In this document: positions 43,374 through 52,221 of the stretch, in pieces
Layout: each line of letters opens with the position of its first letter
Numbering within the stretch: position 1 is the first letter of the stretch
Assembly (NCBI RefSeq): GCF_031846485.1
Contig: NZ_JAVRHQ010000012.1
Location: 75,289 to 139,288 of the forward strand
Reading direction: 5' to 3'
DNA from: Autumnicola tepida
GTDB lineage: Bacteria; Bacteroidota; Bacteroidia; Flavobacteriales; Flavobacteriaceae
Length of the DNA: 64,000 bases
Notes under the pieces: generated by a model
What the model saw: the letters and a program-made list of their open reading frames with translations, nothing else
Databases searched by the model: none
Told to the model about the DNA's origin: nothing
Position numbers and translations under genes: made by a program

Positions 43374-43429
43374 GTGAATATTTAATATTTTGGTAAAATT
43401 AACAAAATTCGCCAACTGAGAGATAACAA

Positions 43430-43437
43430 TATATTTG
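43430..43437 (+). promoter_or_regulatory. Flavobacterial -7 element (TATATTTG) very close to a start codon
   Basis: Full TAnnTTTG match ending only 4 bases before the ATG at 43442. If used, the transcript would start at or beside the ATG and be leaderless. Confidence 0.4.
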
Positions 43438-43441
43438 TTAT

Positions 43442-44491
43442 ATGCGCAGGAAAAAAATTTTAGTCGCACCACTAAACTGGGGCCTTGGCCATGCGGCACG
43501 CTGCATCCCCCTCATCAAGGCCCTGGAGGAGGAAGGATTTGAACCCGTGCTGGCTTCAGACGGGAATGCACTCCTGCTACTAGAAAAGGAATTTCCACAC
43601 CTCTCCAGCTTTGAGCTTCCATCCTACAACGTGGAATATTCCACCTCGGGCAGCAGCCTTAAATGGAAAATGATGTGGGACAGCCCTAAAATTTTAAAAG
43701 CCATAAAAGCTGAAAAAAAGCTTACCAAAAAACTGGTGGAGGAGTATAACCTTAGCGGAATAATTTCTGATAACCGTTTTGGAGTTCGCTACAAGCACCT
43801 GAAAAATGTCTTTATTACCCACCAGCTGAATGTTTTAAGCGGAAGCACCACTTACTTCAGCAGTAAAATACATCAGAAATATATAAAGAAATTTGATGAA
43901 TGCTGGATTCCCGATGCCCCGGGAAATAAAAACCTGAGCGGGATCCTGGGCCACCTGGCCAAAAAAGAAGAGAGTATAAAATACATGGGGCCGCTAAGCA
44001 GGTTTAAAAAACAGGATGTGCCTTTAAAGTATAAATACCTCATCCTTCTCTCAGGCCCTGAACCGCAAAGGAGCATCCTTGAAAAGCTACTGCTGGAAAA
44101 ATTTAAAGATACTTCAGAAAAAATTCTGATGATAAGGGGGCTTCTTTCAGGGCAGTGTAAACCCGCCGCGCCTAAGAACATACACGTTGAAAATTACAAA
44201 TTCGGGCAGGAGCTTGAAGAAATCATCAATTCTTCAGAAGTGATTATTTCCCGGTCTGGCTATACCAGCGTTATGGATTTTGCAAAGCTGGAAAAAAAGG
44301 CGTTTTTTATCCCCACCCCTGGCCAGTTTGAGCAGGAATATTTAGCTGAACGACTGGCCAATCTGGGAATTGCGCCTTTTTGCAGGCAGGATAAATTTGA
44401 ACTTTCCCACCTGGAAGAACTAAAAAAACATAAGGGCCTGAAAGATATTGGAGGCTCCAGCCACTTAAGGGAGCTCTTTGCTCTTTTCTAA
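43442..44491 (+). CDS. MurG-like glycosyltransferase (GT-B fold)
   Basis: 349 aa: N-terminal Rossmann domain with the GlyHis loop LVAPLNWGLGHAARCIPLI, and C-terminal domain with LLSGPEPQRSILE, and the nucleotide-binding segment IISRSGYTSVMDFAKLEKKAFFIPTPGQFEQEYLAERL, typical of UDP-sugar enzymes of the GT28 type. No signal or membrane helix. Acceptor unknown. Its 3' end overlaps the convergent phoR by 27 bases. Confidence 0.85.
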   Translation: MRRKKILVAPLNWGLGHAARCIPLIKALEEEGFEPVLASDGNALLLLEKEFPHLSSFELPSYNVEYSTSGSSLKWKMMWDSPKILKAIKAEKKLTKKLVEEYNLSGIISDNRFGVRYKHLKNVFITHQLNVLSGSTTYFSSKIHQKYIKKFDECWIPDAPGNKNLSGILGHLAKKEESIKYMGPLSRFKKQDVPLKYKYLILLSGPEPQRSILEKLLLEKFKDTSEKILMIRGLLSGQCKPAAPKNIHVENYKFGQELEEIINSSEVIISRSGYTSVMDFAKLEKKAFFIPTPGQFEQEYLAERLANLGIAPFCRQDKFELSHLEELKKHKGLKDIGGSSHLRELFALF

Positions 44492-45517
44492 GGTAAATGA
44501 AAATTCGCTCCCCACGCCAAAAACGCTTTCTACATAAATCTTTTCTTCATGCGCCTCGATAATATGCTTTACGATGGAAAGGCCCAGCCCCGAGCCTCCT
44601 TCTTTTCTTGAACCGCTTTTATCTACACGATAAAAACGTTCAAAAAGCCGCGGGATATTCTGTTTTTCAATTCCTTCCCCATTATCGGTTATTCTCACAA
44701 TCACCTTGTTCTTAATAAGGTTTTCTATGGAAATTTCTGTGGTACCGTCTTTCTTTCCGTATTTGATTGAATTTACCACCAGGTTGGTTAACACCTGCTG
44801 AATCCTTTCCCTGTCGGCACTAACATAAACAGGCTCCGGGTAATCGGTATCGAAAGTAAGCGTAATGTTCTTTTTTGCCGCTTTCATTTCCAGAAGATCA
44901 AAAGTACTTTGTATTAAATCCACAATATTGAAATCTTCCATTTGCAGGTGAAGGTCCCCCGTTTCCAGTTTGGTGATCATATCGAGGTCTTTAACAATAT
45001 AAATAAGCCGCTCTACGCCCTTACTGGCCCGGTTAAGGTATTTTTTTCTAACCGATTTGTCCTTCATCGCCCCGTCTAATAAGGTAAGTATATAACCCTG
45101 CACGGTAAAAAGTGGGGTCTTAAGTTCATGGGAAACATTTCCCATAAACTCCTTCCGGTAGGTTTCCCTTATTTTAAGGGCCTCTATCTCCAGCTTTTTG
45201 TTTTCGGCAAATTTCTCCACCTCCCTGGTAAGAGTAGCCATATCTGTAGTGACCTGGCTGGGACGTAAGGTTGTGGAATCCAACAGGGAAACATTATCGT
45301 AGATCTTCTTGATCCTTCGGTAGATAAAATACTCTACCCGCTGCTGAATAATAAAAAAAGAAAAGGTATAAGTGGTAATTACAAAAACCAGCATGGGCAA
45401 CCATTGCAGATTTCCAAGAAAAAGCAGAAAAGCGCCTACCAAAAGACTTACAAAAACGGTGATATATGCCGAGGTCTTTATCGCAAATTTGTATGAACGC
45501 TTAAATTTTTTGGCCAT
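44465..45517 (-). CDS. phoR: PhoR-like sensor histidine kinase
   Basis: 350 aa: two membrane helices near the N-terminus (about 13-34 and 38-58) with only a few residues between them, a cytoplasmic linker, HisKA with His130 in NVSHELKTPLFTVQG, and HATPase (NLVVNSIKYG, DNGEGIEKQNI, RLFERFYRVDKS, GGSGLGLSIVKHI). The lack of a periplasmic sensor matches PhoR, which senses phosphate through the transporter and PhoU. Start overlaps the regulator stop (TAATG). Confidence 0.88.
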   Translation of the reverse strand: MAKKFKRSYKFAIKTSAYITVFVSLLVGAFLLFLGNLQWLPMLVFVITTYTFSFFIIQQRVEYFIYRRIKKIYDNVSLLDSTTLRPSQVTTDMATLTREVEKFAENKKLEIEALKIRETYRKEFMGNVSHELKTPLFTVQGYILTLLDGAMKDKSVRKKYLNRASKGVERLIYIVKDLDMITKLETGDLHLQMEDFNIVDLIQSTFDLLEMKAAKKNITLTFDTDYPEPVYVSADRERIQQVLTNLVVNSIKYGKKDGTTEISIENLIKNKVIVRITDNGEGIEKQNIPRLFERFYRVDKSGSRKEGGSGLGLSIVKHIIEAHEEKIYVESVFGVGSEFSFTLEKSKELP

Positions 45518-46200
45518 TAAACTACAAACTTATATCCCACTCCCTTCACAGTTTTAAAACTGTCGTCTCCAATTTTTTCCCGCAGTTTCCTGATATGGAC
45601 ATCTATAGTCCTTCCGCCAACCACAACATCGTTCCCCCAGATCTTGTCCATTATATCTTCCCGCTTAAAAACCTTACCAGGTTTTGAGGCCAGCAGGGAC
45701 AAGAGTTCAAATTCCTTGCGCGGCAAAAGCATTTCCTGCCCATCTTTGATTATCTTATATTCTTCGCGGTTAATGGTAAGATCCCCAATTTTCACAATAT
45801 TGGCATTGGGCGTATCGTCCTTAAACCTTCTTAGCAATGCCTTAACCTTACTTACCAGCACCTTGGGCTTAATGGGTTTGGTGATATAATCATCGGCACC
45901 CGCATCAAAACCTGCCATCTGGGAGTAGTCTTCGCCCCTGGCGGTTAAAAAGGTGATAATGGTTTCTTCCAGCTCCGGGATTTTCCTAATTTTTTCGCAG
46001 GCTTCAATCCCGTCCATGCCCGGCATCATCACATCTAAAATAATGAGCTGTGGATTCTTCTTTTTGGCGAGTTTTACACCATCGGCGCCGTTATCGGCGG
46101 TAATCACCTTATAGCCTTCCGAAGAAAGGTTGTACCCAACAATTTCGAGGATATCTGGCTCATCGTCAACCAGTAGGATTGTAATATCTTTTTTCTTCAT
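45517..46200 (-). CDS. phoB: PhoB-like response regulator
   Basis: 227 aa OmpR/PhoB type: receiver (1-120; D12-D13, phospho-acceptor Asp56 in IILDVMMPGMDG, Lys in ITKPIKPK) and a winged-helix domain (130-227) with LLPRKEFELLSLLASKPGKVFKRE and GRTIDVHIRKLREKIGD. Likely the phosphate-limitation regulator given its kinase; other OmpR-type specificities are possible. Divergent from the TonB receptor across a 172-base region with TTAAC repeats. Confidence 0.88.
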   Translation of the reverse strand: MKKKDITILLVDDEPDILEIVGYNLSSEGYKVITADNGADGVKLAKKKNPQLIILDVMMPGMDGIEACEKIRKIPELEETIITFLTARGEDYSQMAGFDAGADDYITKPIKPKVLVSKVKALLRRFKDDTPNANIVKIGDLTINREEYKIIKDGQEMLLPRKEFELLSLLASKPGKVFKREDIMDKIWGNDVVVGGRTIDVHIRKLREKIGDDSFKTVKGVGYKFVV

Positions 46201-46279
46201 TTTTGGTAGTTAAGGATAATTTATGGGTAAAAATAAAGATAAATTTCATTTCCAGTCTGAACAGCCAGATTGGTAACCT

Positions 46280-46322
46280 TTAACTAACATTAACATCATA
46301 AAGGATTAATACCAGGTTAACC
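46280..46322 (+). promoter_or_regulatory. Pho box-like repeats (TTAACN) between phoB and the TonB receptor
   Basis: TTAAC occurs at 46280, 46290 and 46317, with a related TTAAT at 46306. The pair at 10-base spacing matches the direct-repeat logic of PhoB/PhoP boxes. Element TTTATTTG near 46344 could serve as a -7 for the receptor (one mismatch). Confidence 0.4.
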
Positions 46323-46372
46323 CTCTCTTTACATTCCTGTCTTTTATTTGCGCCATAGAATTAAACACAGGA

Positions 46373-49135
46373 ATGAAACAAATTGTAACGCTTTTCGCAT
46401 TAATCTTTATCACCAATCTCCCCATGCTGGCCCAGGAAGAAACCACGGGCTCTATTGTTGGCAAACTTACCGACAAGGAAATGAACGGGGATCCGCTTCC
46501 TTTCGCTAATGTAATAATTAAAGGGACATCAAAAGGAACCACTACAGACTTTGATGGCCTTTATGTGCTGGACAAACTTCAACCCGGCACTTATACTGTG
46601 GAATTTAGCTTTGTGGGATATGAAACCCTGGAAGTACCCAATGTTGAAGTAGTTGCAGGTAAAGTGACTGAAATTAATACGGGACTTGGAGCGAGCGCCG
46701 CTGCCCTGGATGAAGTGGTGATTTCTACGGTTTCCAGGAGGGATTCTGAAGTTGCCCTTTTACTGGAACAAAAAGGCGCCATAGCAATTAAAGAAAGTAT
46801 AGGCGCACAGGAGCTGGCCCGTAAAGGTGTAAGTGATGCCGAATCTGCTGTAACTAAACTTGCAGGGGTAAGTAAACAGGAAGGTGTGAAAAATGTTTTT
46901 GTTCGCGGTTTGGGAGACAGATATAATTCTACGACTCTTAATGGCTTGCCTTTACCATCTGAAGATCCTGAATATAAGAATATTGCACTGGAATTTTTTG
47001 ACTCGAACATTATTAACAGCTTAAGCATAAGCAAAACATTTCGTCCTGAAATTTACGGGGATATGGCCGGCGCAAACATCGATATTGTTTCCAAAGAACT
47101 TTATGGAAGCGAAGCCTTGCAAATTGGAATAGGCACAGGATTTAATTCCCTGGCAGTAAATAGAGATTTTAAGACCGTAGATGGTGCCAGCTGGTTTGGT
47201 TACGGAACAGACAATAACAGCCCAATTACCAGCTTAAACAATTATGACTTTCAGAATTCCCTGGCTCCTAATTCCAGAAATACACAAATAAATACACAAG
47301 CCTCATTCCAGGCTGGAAAGCGTTTTGACATAGGGGAGAATGAATTTAGTGCATTATTAATTGGTTCTATGGACAGTAAGTATGCTTACCAGGAAGGAAA
47401 TACAAAAGTTATAAACGCCCAGGGTTTACCATTGCGTAACCTGGATTTTCAAAAATACCTTTATAATGTTTCTCAAATATTAATGGGTAATTTTAACTAT
47501 GAATTTAATGATAACAATTTAGAACTTAATTCCTTTTATATCCATAACAATTCCCAAAGTGTGGGAGAATATTTTGGCCAATCGGCTAACATTTCTGAAG
47601 AAGAAACCGATTATGCATTCATAAGGAGGCAACAGGTAAATGATAATAGTATTTTTGTCAATCAGCTTCACGGGAATTTCAAATTATCTGAGAGACTGGA
47701 TCTAAACGCGGCGGTAGCATACAATATGACCCGCGCCAACGAACCAGACAGGCGGCAGAATACTTTTGTGTACAATGGCAGCAATTACAGGGTTGCTGTA
47801 GGGACACCAGCCTATAACCTGAGATTCTTTTCTGAACTTGAAGAAAACGAGATCGCTGGACATCTAAACTTTAATTATAAGATTGGAGAAATAGAAGGTG
47901 ATGGTTCAACTAAAGGTCAAATAAATTTAGGCTACGATTATAAAGACACCGACAGAACTTTTGAGTTTTTACAATTTAACCATGATTTTGGTTCTCCTGC
48001 CCCGGTAGACACTAATAACCCTGACCTTCTTTTTAATGATGAAAACCTTTCGAACAACACTTTCAGGTTAACTACCAATAGCGGTTTTGGAGATGATTTT
48101 AACCCCTTGGATCCATTTTTTTATGAAGGAGAAAAAACCATTCATGCAGGATTTGCAGATGTTGTATACAACTTCAACACAAAATTAACTACCATTTTAG
48201 GCATGCGATATGAAAATGTTGAACAATATGTAAACTGGAATACAAATCTTTCAAGCAGTGCTGACGATTTAAACGTTGATCCTTCTACAATTAACAAAAA
48301 TTACTTTCTACCAAGTATAACAGGAAAATACAATTTTAGCGAAAATAGTATTTTAAGAGTAGTAGGTAGTAAAACCTATACCTTCCCTCAATTCAAGGAA
48401 GTAGCTCCTTTTGTATATGAGGATGTAAATTTTGCCAGTTATGGCAATCCTGACCTACAACCTTCAGATAACTATAATTTTGACATAAAATATGAATATT
48501 ACCTAAGTTCCAGTGAAATATTATCACTTACTGGTTTCTACAAAAAAATCATAGATCCTATAAACCGTGTACAGGTAAACTCAGCAGCCAACCAACTGTC
48601 ATACATAAATTCTGGTGACGAAGCAGATGTTGCAGGGGTGGAAGTGGAAGTACGTAAAGATATATTTGAAGTTGAAGGAGGAGAAAATTCTACAACAAAT
48701 CAAGAATTGTCTTTTGGGCTAAACGCATCTTACCTCTACTCCCGTCAGGATTTAACAGATGAATCTACAAATTTTACAAATAATGAAGACCAACTTGAAG
48801 GTGCCGCACCTTTTCTTCTAAACACGGATTTAACGCATAACTATAATTCAGAAAATTTTGCACTTACTTCCTCGGTAGTTCTTAATTACTTCAGCGACAG
48901 GATATATTCACTAGGAGTTCAACAAAAAGGAAATATTGTAGAGACCGGAATTCCCACATTAGATTTTATTGCAAGAAGCACTTTTGCGGAGCATTGGGGA
49001 ATCAATTTTAAAGTTCAAAATATTCTCAATCCAGATTTTGAACTCACTCAGGAAGATATAAATGGAAATTCCCAGGTAATTAATTCCTTTAAAAAGGGAG
49101 CTACATTTTCCATAGGCATTAACTATTCACTTTAA
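46373..49135 (+). CDS. SusC/RagA-like TonB-dependent outer-membrane receptor
   Basis: 920 aa: signal peptide (LFALIFITNLPMLAQ), carboxypeptidase-like regulatory domain (about 25-105; GSIVGKLTDKEMNGDPLPFANVIIKGTSKGTTTDFDGLY), plug (about 120-245; VRGLGDRYNSTTLNGLPLPS), and a 22-strand barrel ending in FSIGINYSL. It imports a substrate with TonB energy. The substrate is not evident; divergence from phoBR suggests a phosphorus compound (inference). The barrel half is visibly more AT-rich than the plug half. A lipoprotein gene follows 29 bases on. Confidence 0.92.
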   Translation: MKQIVTLFALIFITNLPMLAQEETTGSIVGKLTDKEMNGDPLPFANVIIKGTSKGTTTDFDGLYVLDKLQPGTYTVEFSFVGYETLEVPNVEVVAGKVTEINTGLGASAAALDEVVISTVSRRDSEVALLLEQKGAIAIKESIGAQELARKGVSDAESAVTKLAGVSKQEGVKNVFVRGLGDRYNSTTLNGLPLPSEDPEYKNIALEFFDSNIINSLSISKTFRPEIYGDMAGANIDIVSKELYGSEALQIGIGTGFNSLAVNRDFKTVDGASWFGYGTDNNSPITSLNNYDFQNSLAPNSRNTQINTQASFQAGKRFDIGENEFSALLIGSMDSKYAYQEGNTKVINAQGLPLRNLDFQKYLYNVSQILMGNFNYEFNDNNLELNSFYIHNNSQSVGEYFGQSANISEEETDYAFIRRQQVNDNSIFVNQLHGNFKLSERLDLNAAVAYNMTRANEPDRRQNTFVYNGSNYRVAVGTPAYNLRFFSELEENEIAGHLNFNYKIGEIEGDGSTKGQINLGYDYKDTDRTFEFLQFNHDFGSPAPVDTNNPDLLFNDENLSNNTFRLTTNSGFGDDFNPLDPFFYEGEKTIHAGFADVVYNFNTKLTTILGMRYENVEQYVNWNTNLSSSADDLNVDPSTINKNYFLPSITGKYNFSENSILRVVGSKTYTFPQFKEVAPFVYEDVNFASYGNPDLQPSDNYNFDIKYEYYLSSSEILSLTGFYKKIIDPINRVQVNSAANQLSYINSGDEADVAGVEVEVRKDIFEVEGGENSTTNQELSFGLNASYLYSRQDLTDESTNFTNNEDQLEGAAPFLLNTDLTHNYNSENFALTSSVVLNYFSDRIYSLGVQQKGNIVETGIPTLDFIARSTFAEHWGINFKVQNILNPDFELTQEDINGNSQVINSFKKGATFSIGINYSL

Positions 49136-49164
49136 CCAATTATTAATTTTTAATTAGAAAAACA

Positions 49165-50445
49165 ATGAAACAATTCAAATCAATTTTTATGGCAATCGCT
49201 CTTGTATCACTTTTGTGGAGCTGTTCCGAAGATGACGATGTGGTTAATCCGGAACCAACAGAAGAGACGTGCGATGATGGTATTCAAAACGGCGATGAAA
49301 CCGGTGTTGATTGCGGCGGATCCTGCGAACCTTGTGAAGCAGCCGAAGAAAAAGACGGTGTAATTGGCTCCCAGGATGATGTGGATTTAGATGCTTCCGA
49401 TCTTAAAGGTGATGTAACTGCAGATATTACTTTAGATGCCGATACAGAATGGATGCTTACCGGTGCCCTTGAGGTAAAAGAAGGTGCTACTTTAACTATT
49501 GAACCAGGCACAACTATTATGGCTGCTGCAGGTGGAACTGATGTTTACATCGCTATTGAACAAGGCGCTATGATTGATGCTGAAGGAACTGCTGATGCTC
49601 CTATCACCATTACTTCTGCTGCTGAAAATCCCCGTTCAGGAGACTGGGGAGGGCTAATGTTAGCTGGATACGCTTCTATTAACTCAGGTGAAACCGCCAC
49701 AACAGAGGTTGCGGATATCACTTACGGAGGTAATGACGATGAAGATAATTCCGGCAGCATAGATTACATGATCATAGAATACACCGGAGCGCGTATTGGG
49801 GGAGAACAGGAATTTAACGGCTTTACTTTTTATGCAGTAGGAAGCGGCACCAGCATTAGCAACATTATGGTACGATATGGTGATGATGATGGTATAGAAT
49901 GGTTTGGCGGAACTGTTGATGTAGACAACGCCCTTATTGTTAACGCCAAAGATGACTGGTTTGACTGGACTGAAGGTTGGAGAGGAAACGGAACCAACTT
50001 TTACGGAATCAGGGAATTTGGTTATAATGATGTAACTGAAGACCCTCGCGGAATTGAAGCTGATAACAATAGTGACAACAACGATGCAGATCCAAGATCT
50101 AATCCTACTATTGACGGTCTTACCCTCTACCACCAGTCAACCATCGCAATGGCTGACATGATTAAAATAAGAAGAGGAAGCTCTATAACAGTTAATAACG
50201 GTATTATTGCTATCATGGCAGCTGAAGGAGAAGATGCCGGTTCTGCAAGCGATTTCATCGATTTGACTGACAGCGCAGGTCCTGCCGCTGCTAGCACTTC
50301 TATAAATGTGAGCGCAATTGGTGAAGCCGATGGTACTGATATCAAAAATGAAGTTGGAGCAAATATTACTGTAGCACCTGGTAACACAGGAGCAGATACT
50401 TCGGTTTTTGACTGGACAGGGTATTCTTTCCCTTCTATGGAGTAA
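49165..50445 (+). CDS. Surface lipoprotein with beta-helix-like body
   Basis: 426 aa. Lipoprotein signal ending SLLWSC (lipid on Cys20), followed by acidic SEDDD, which in Bacteroidota acts as a surface-export signal. A Cys-rich motif CDDGIQNGDETGVDCGG-SCEPC occurs at about 37-58, common in exported Bacteroidota proteins. The rest is rich in Gly/Asp/Ala with repeating short strands (ITLDADTEWMLTGALEVKEG...TLTIEPGTTI), suggesting a right-handed beta-helix. Probably the surface partner of the receptor. Function unknown. Confidence 0.8.
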   Translation: MKQFKSIFMAIALVSLLWSCSEDDDVVNPEPTEETCDDGIQNGDETGVDCGGSCEPCEAAEEKDGVIGSQDDVDLDASDLKGDVTADITLDADTEWMLTGALEVKEGATLTIEPGTTIMAAAGGTDVYIAIEQGAMIDAEGTADAPITITSAAENPRSGDWGGLMLAGYASINSGETATTEVADITYGGNDDEDNSGSIDYMIIEYTGARIGGEQEFNGFTFYAVGSGTSISNIMVRYGDDDGIEWFGGTVDVDNALIVNAKDDWFDWTEGWRGNGTNFYGIREFGYNDVTEDPRGIEADNNSDNNDADPRSNPTIDGLTLYHQSTIAMADMIKIRRGSSITVNNGIIAIMAAEGEDAGSASDFIDLTDSAGPAAASTSINVSAIGEADGTDIKNEVGANITVAPGNTGADTSVFDWTGYSFPSME

Positions 50446-50487
50446 GGTTTTTATTCGGTATTTAACCCGAAATATAATTAGCCAATT

Positions 50488-50520
50488 AAAAGGCCGCCTC
50501 AACAGCGGCCTTTGTTATTT
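50488..50520 (+). terminator. Terminator after the surface lipoprotein
   Basis: AAAGGCCGC / GCGGCCTTT, 9-bp stem, 7-base loop, then GTTATTTTT. Confidence 0.88.
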
Positions 50521-50580
50521 TTCAGTAAATCCTTAACGCTTTTGGCAAAATTTTATGGCAGGGTTTTTGAATTTTATTTG

Positions 50581-50588
50581 TAAGTTTG
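50581..50588 (+). promoter_or_regulatory. Flavobacterial -7 element (TAAGTTTG)
   Basis: Full TAnnTTTG match 20 bases before the ATG at 50609. It lies inside the longer in-frame extension (ATG 50555), which is therefore unlikely to be translated. Confidence 0.55.
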
Positions 50589-50608
50589 TAAAAACCAGCC
50601 AGGAAAGA

Positions 50609-50947
50609 ATGAAGCAAAAATACTTTTTCAGTTTCATCATAATATGTTTTCTGTTCTTCGCCCTTCCGGCTGAAGCACAGGACACTACCAGCACCGGGCA
50701 TAAAACCGAAGTGCCCATTTCGGGGCTTTCTATTTATCCAAACCCGGTGACCGGCGGTAAAGTTTACATCAGCACTACCAGAAATCTCGAAAAAGAAATT
50801 GAAATCTATAATGTTCTTGGGAAGCCGGTAAAAAAATTAAGGTTAAGAGGAAAAGAACTTGATGTCTCTGCACTTACCCCCGGTATTTATATCCTAAAAA
50901 TCGAAGAACAGAACAGCAAAGCCACGCGCAAACTGGTGATTAAATAA
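50609..50947 (+). CDS. Small protein that is almost only a T9SS type A sorting domain
   Basis: 112 aa: signal peptide (SFIIICFLFFALPAEAQ), a linker of about 15 residues, and a complete type A C-terminal sorting domain (ISGLSIYPNPVTGGKVYI, IEIYNVLGKPVKKL, LTPGIYILKIEEQNSKATRKLVIK). Such domains send cargo through the type IX secretion system to the cell surface, but here there is no cargo domain. Own promoter and terminator. It follows the TonB receptor and lipoprotein on the same strand. Confidence 0.9.
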   Translation: MKQKYFFSFIIICFLFFALPAEAQDTTSTGHKTEVPISGLSIYPNPVTGGKVYISTTRNLEKEIEIYNVLGKPVKKLRLRGKELDVSALTPGIYILKIEEQNSKATRKLVIK

Positions 50948-50966
50948 CCACAGATAAAATTTTTAT

Positions 50967-50998
50967 TAAAAGCTTCTATTCAATAGAGGCTTTTTTAT
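50967..50998 (+). terminator. Terminator
   Basis: AAAAGC-TCTATT / AATAGA-GCTTTT with one mismatch per arm and TTTTTT. Confidence 0.8.
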
Positions 50999-51026
50999 TT
51001 TTGGGCCTGCTTAAAACCAACAAATA

Positions 51027-52004
51027 ATGCTTAAGGAAAAAATCTTTCAAATTTCTTCTGAAGAAGAATTTAACCATATCGCTTTGGAAGTTTTTCAGTT
51101 CCAGTATGAGCACAATAAAGTTTACAGAAGATTTTGCGAATTACTGAAAAAAGATCCTGTGGGCATAAAGGGCATATCCGAAATTCCTTTTTTACCGATT
51201 GAATTTTTTAAGACTCAAACTATCCTTTCTTCCAAAGATAACCCGCAAATCACTTTTAGCAGCAGCGGCACCACCGGAAGCAGTACCAGCAAGCATTATG
51301 TTACAGATTTAAACCTTTACGAGAACAGTTTTCTTAAAGGCTTTGAACACTTCTACGGAAATCCTGAAGACCTGGTAATATTTGCCCTCCTGCCCTCTTA
51401 CCTGGAGCGGGAAGGTTCCTCCCTAATTTACATGGCAGACCACCTTATTAAAAAAAGCACACAGCCTGAAAGTGGTTTTTACCTGAACGAATTACATGAA
51501 CTTGCCGGCAGGTTGAAAGAACTCGATAAAGCGGGCAAAAAGATCCTGTTGATAGGAGTTTCTTTCGCACTGCTGGACCTTGTTGAAAATTACAATTTTC
51601 AGCTTAAGAACACTGTTATTATGGAAACCGGCGGAATGAAAGGCCGCCGCAAAGAAATGATAAGGGAAGAACTGCACAAAATACTTTCTGCAGGTTTTGG
51701 GGTGGAAAAAATACATAGTGAATACGGAATGACCGAGCTACTCTCCCAGGCATATTCCAAAGGCTCTGGCATATTTGAGTGCCCGCCCTGGATGAAAATC
51801 CTTATCCGGGACCCCGAAGACGCGGTAAGCCTTCTTCCCTCTCAGAAAAACGGCGGAATAAATGTTATTGACCTCGCCAACCTTTACTCATGCTCCTTCA
51901 TAGCCACCCAGGACCTTGGGAAAAAACTTTCAGAAGAATCGTATGAGATCCTGGGAAGGTTTGATAATAGTGATATTCGCGGCTGCAACCTGATGGTTTT
52001 ATAA
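51027..52004 (+). CDS. LuxE/PaaK-like acyl-protein synthetase
   Basis: 325 aa, adenylate-forming fold with the ANL phosphate loop TFSSSGTTGSSTSKH (about 79-93) and HSEYGMTELLSQAYS near 233, matching the LuxE (acyl-protein synthetase) branch: shorter than a full ANL enzyme and with no C-terminal lid. LuxE activates a fatty acid and transfers it to protein. No luxC or other lux gene is near, so the substrate here is unknown. Confidence 0.8.
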   Translation: MLKEKIFQISSEEEFNHIALEVFQFQYEHNKVYRRFCELLKKDPVGIKGISEIPFLPIEFFKTQTILSSKDNPQITFSSSGTTGSSTSKHYVTDLNLYENSFLKGFEHFYGNPEDLVIFALLPSYLEREGSSLIYMADHLIKKSTQPESGFYLNELHELAGRLKELDKAGKKILLIGVSFALLDLVENYNFQLKNTVIMETGGMKGRRKEMIREELHKILSAGFGVEKIHSEYGMTELLSQAYSKGSGIFECPPWMKILIRDPEDAVSLLPSQKNGGINVIDLANLYSCSFIATQDLGKKLSEESYEILGRFDNSDIRGCNLMVL

Positions 52005-52181
52005 ACCCATTCCGAAGATAGAAATCTCACTTTCAAAAAGAAATAAAAAAAATTTCCCCAGCCTGTAATGTGAGGAAACTTTAACGACTTAACTGGTCTA
52101 AGATAGCAAAACAATAAGTTTGGCTTATCTGCACAGGTTAGGTTAGTTTTTCATAATAGATTGGTTGGTTAGTTAGTTGCA

Positions 52182-52216
52182 AATCCCTCTGCATCCCCTT
52201 GGTGCAGAGGGATTTT
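52182..52216. terminator. Bidirectional terminator between the LuxE-like gene and tyrS
   Basis: AAATCCCTCTGCA / TGCAGAGGGATTT, perfect 13-bp stem, 9-base loop, A and T runs outside. It lies 178 bases past the LuxE-like gene; a small tetranucleotide tract (TTGG/TTAG) precedes it at 52161-52180. Confidence 0.88.
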
Positions 52217-52221
52217 GCATT

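Noticed and set aside
43374..43499. Longer trmB starting upstream
   Set aside because: It would overlap the divergent glycosyltransferase start and its promoter element; the GTG gives the family N-terminus.
52159..52180. TTGG/TTAG tetranucleotide tract as a phase-variation repeat
   Set aside because: Few and imperfect units, outside any gene or promoter.
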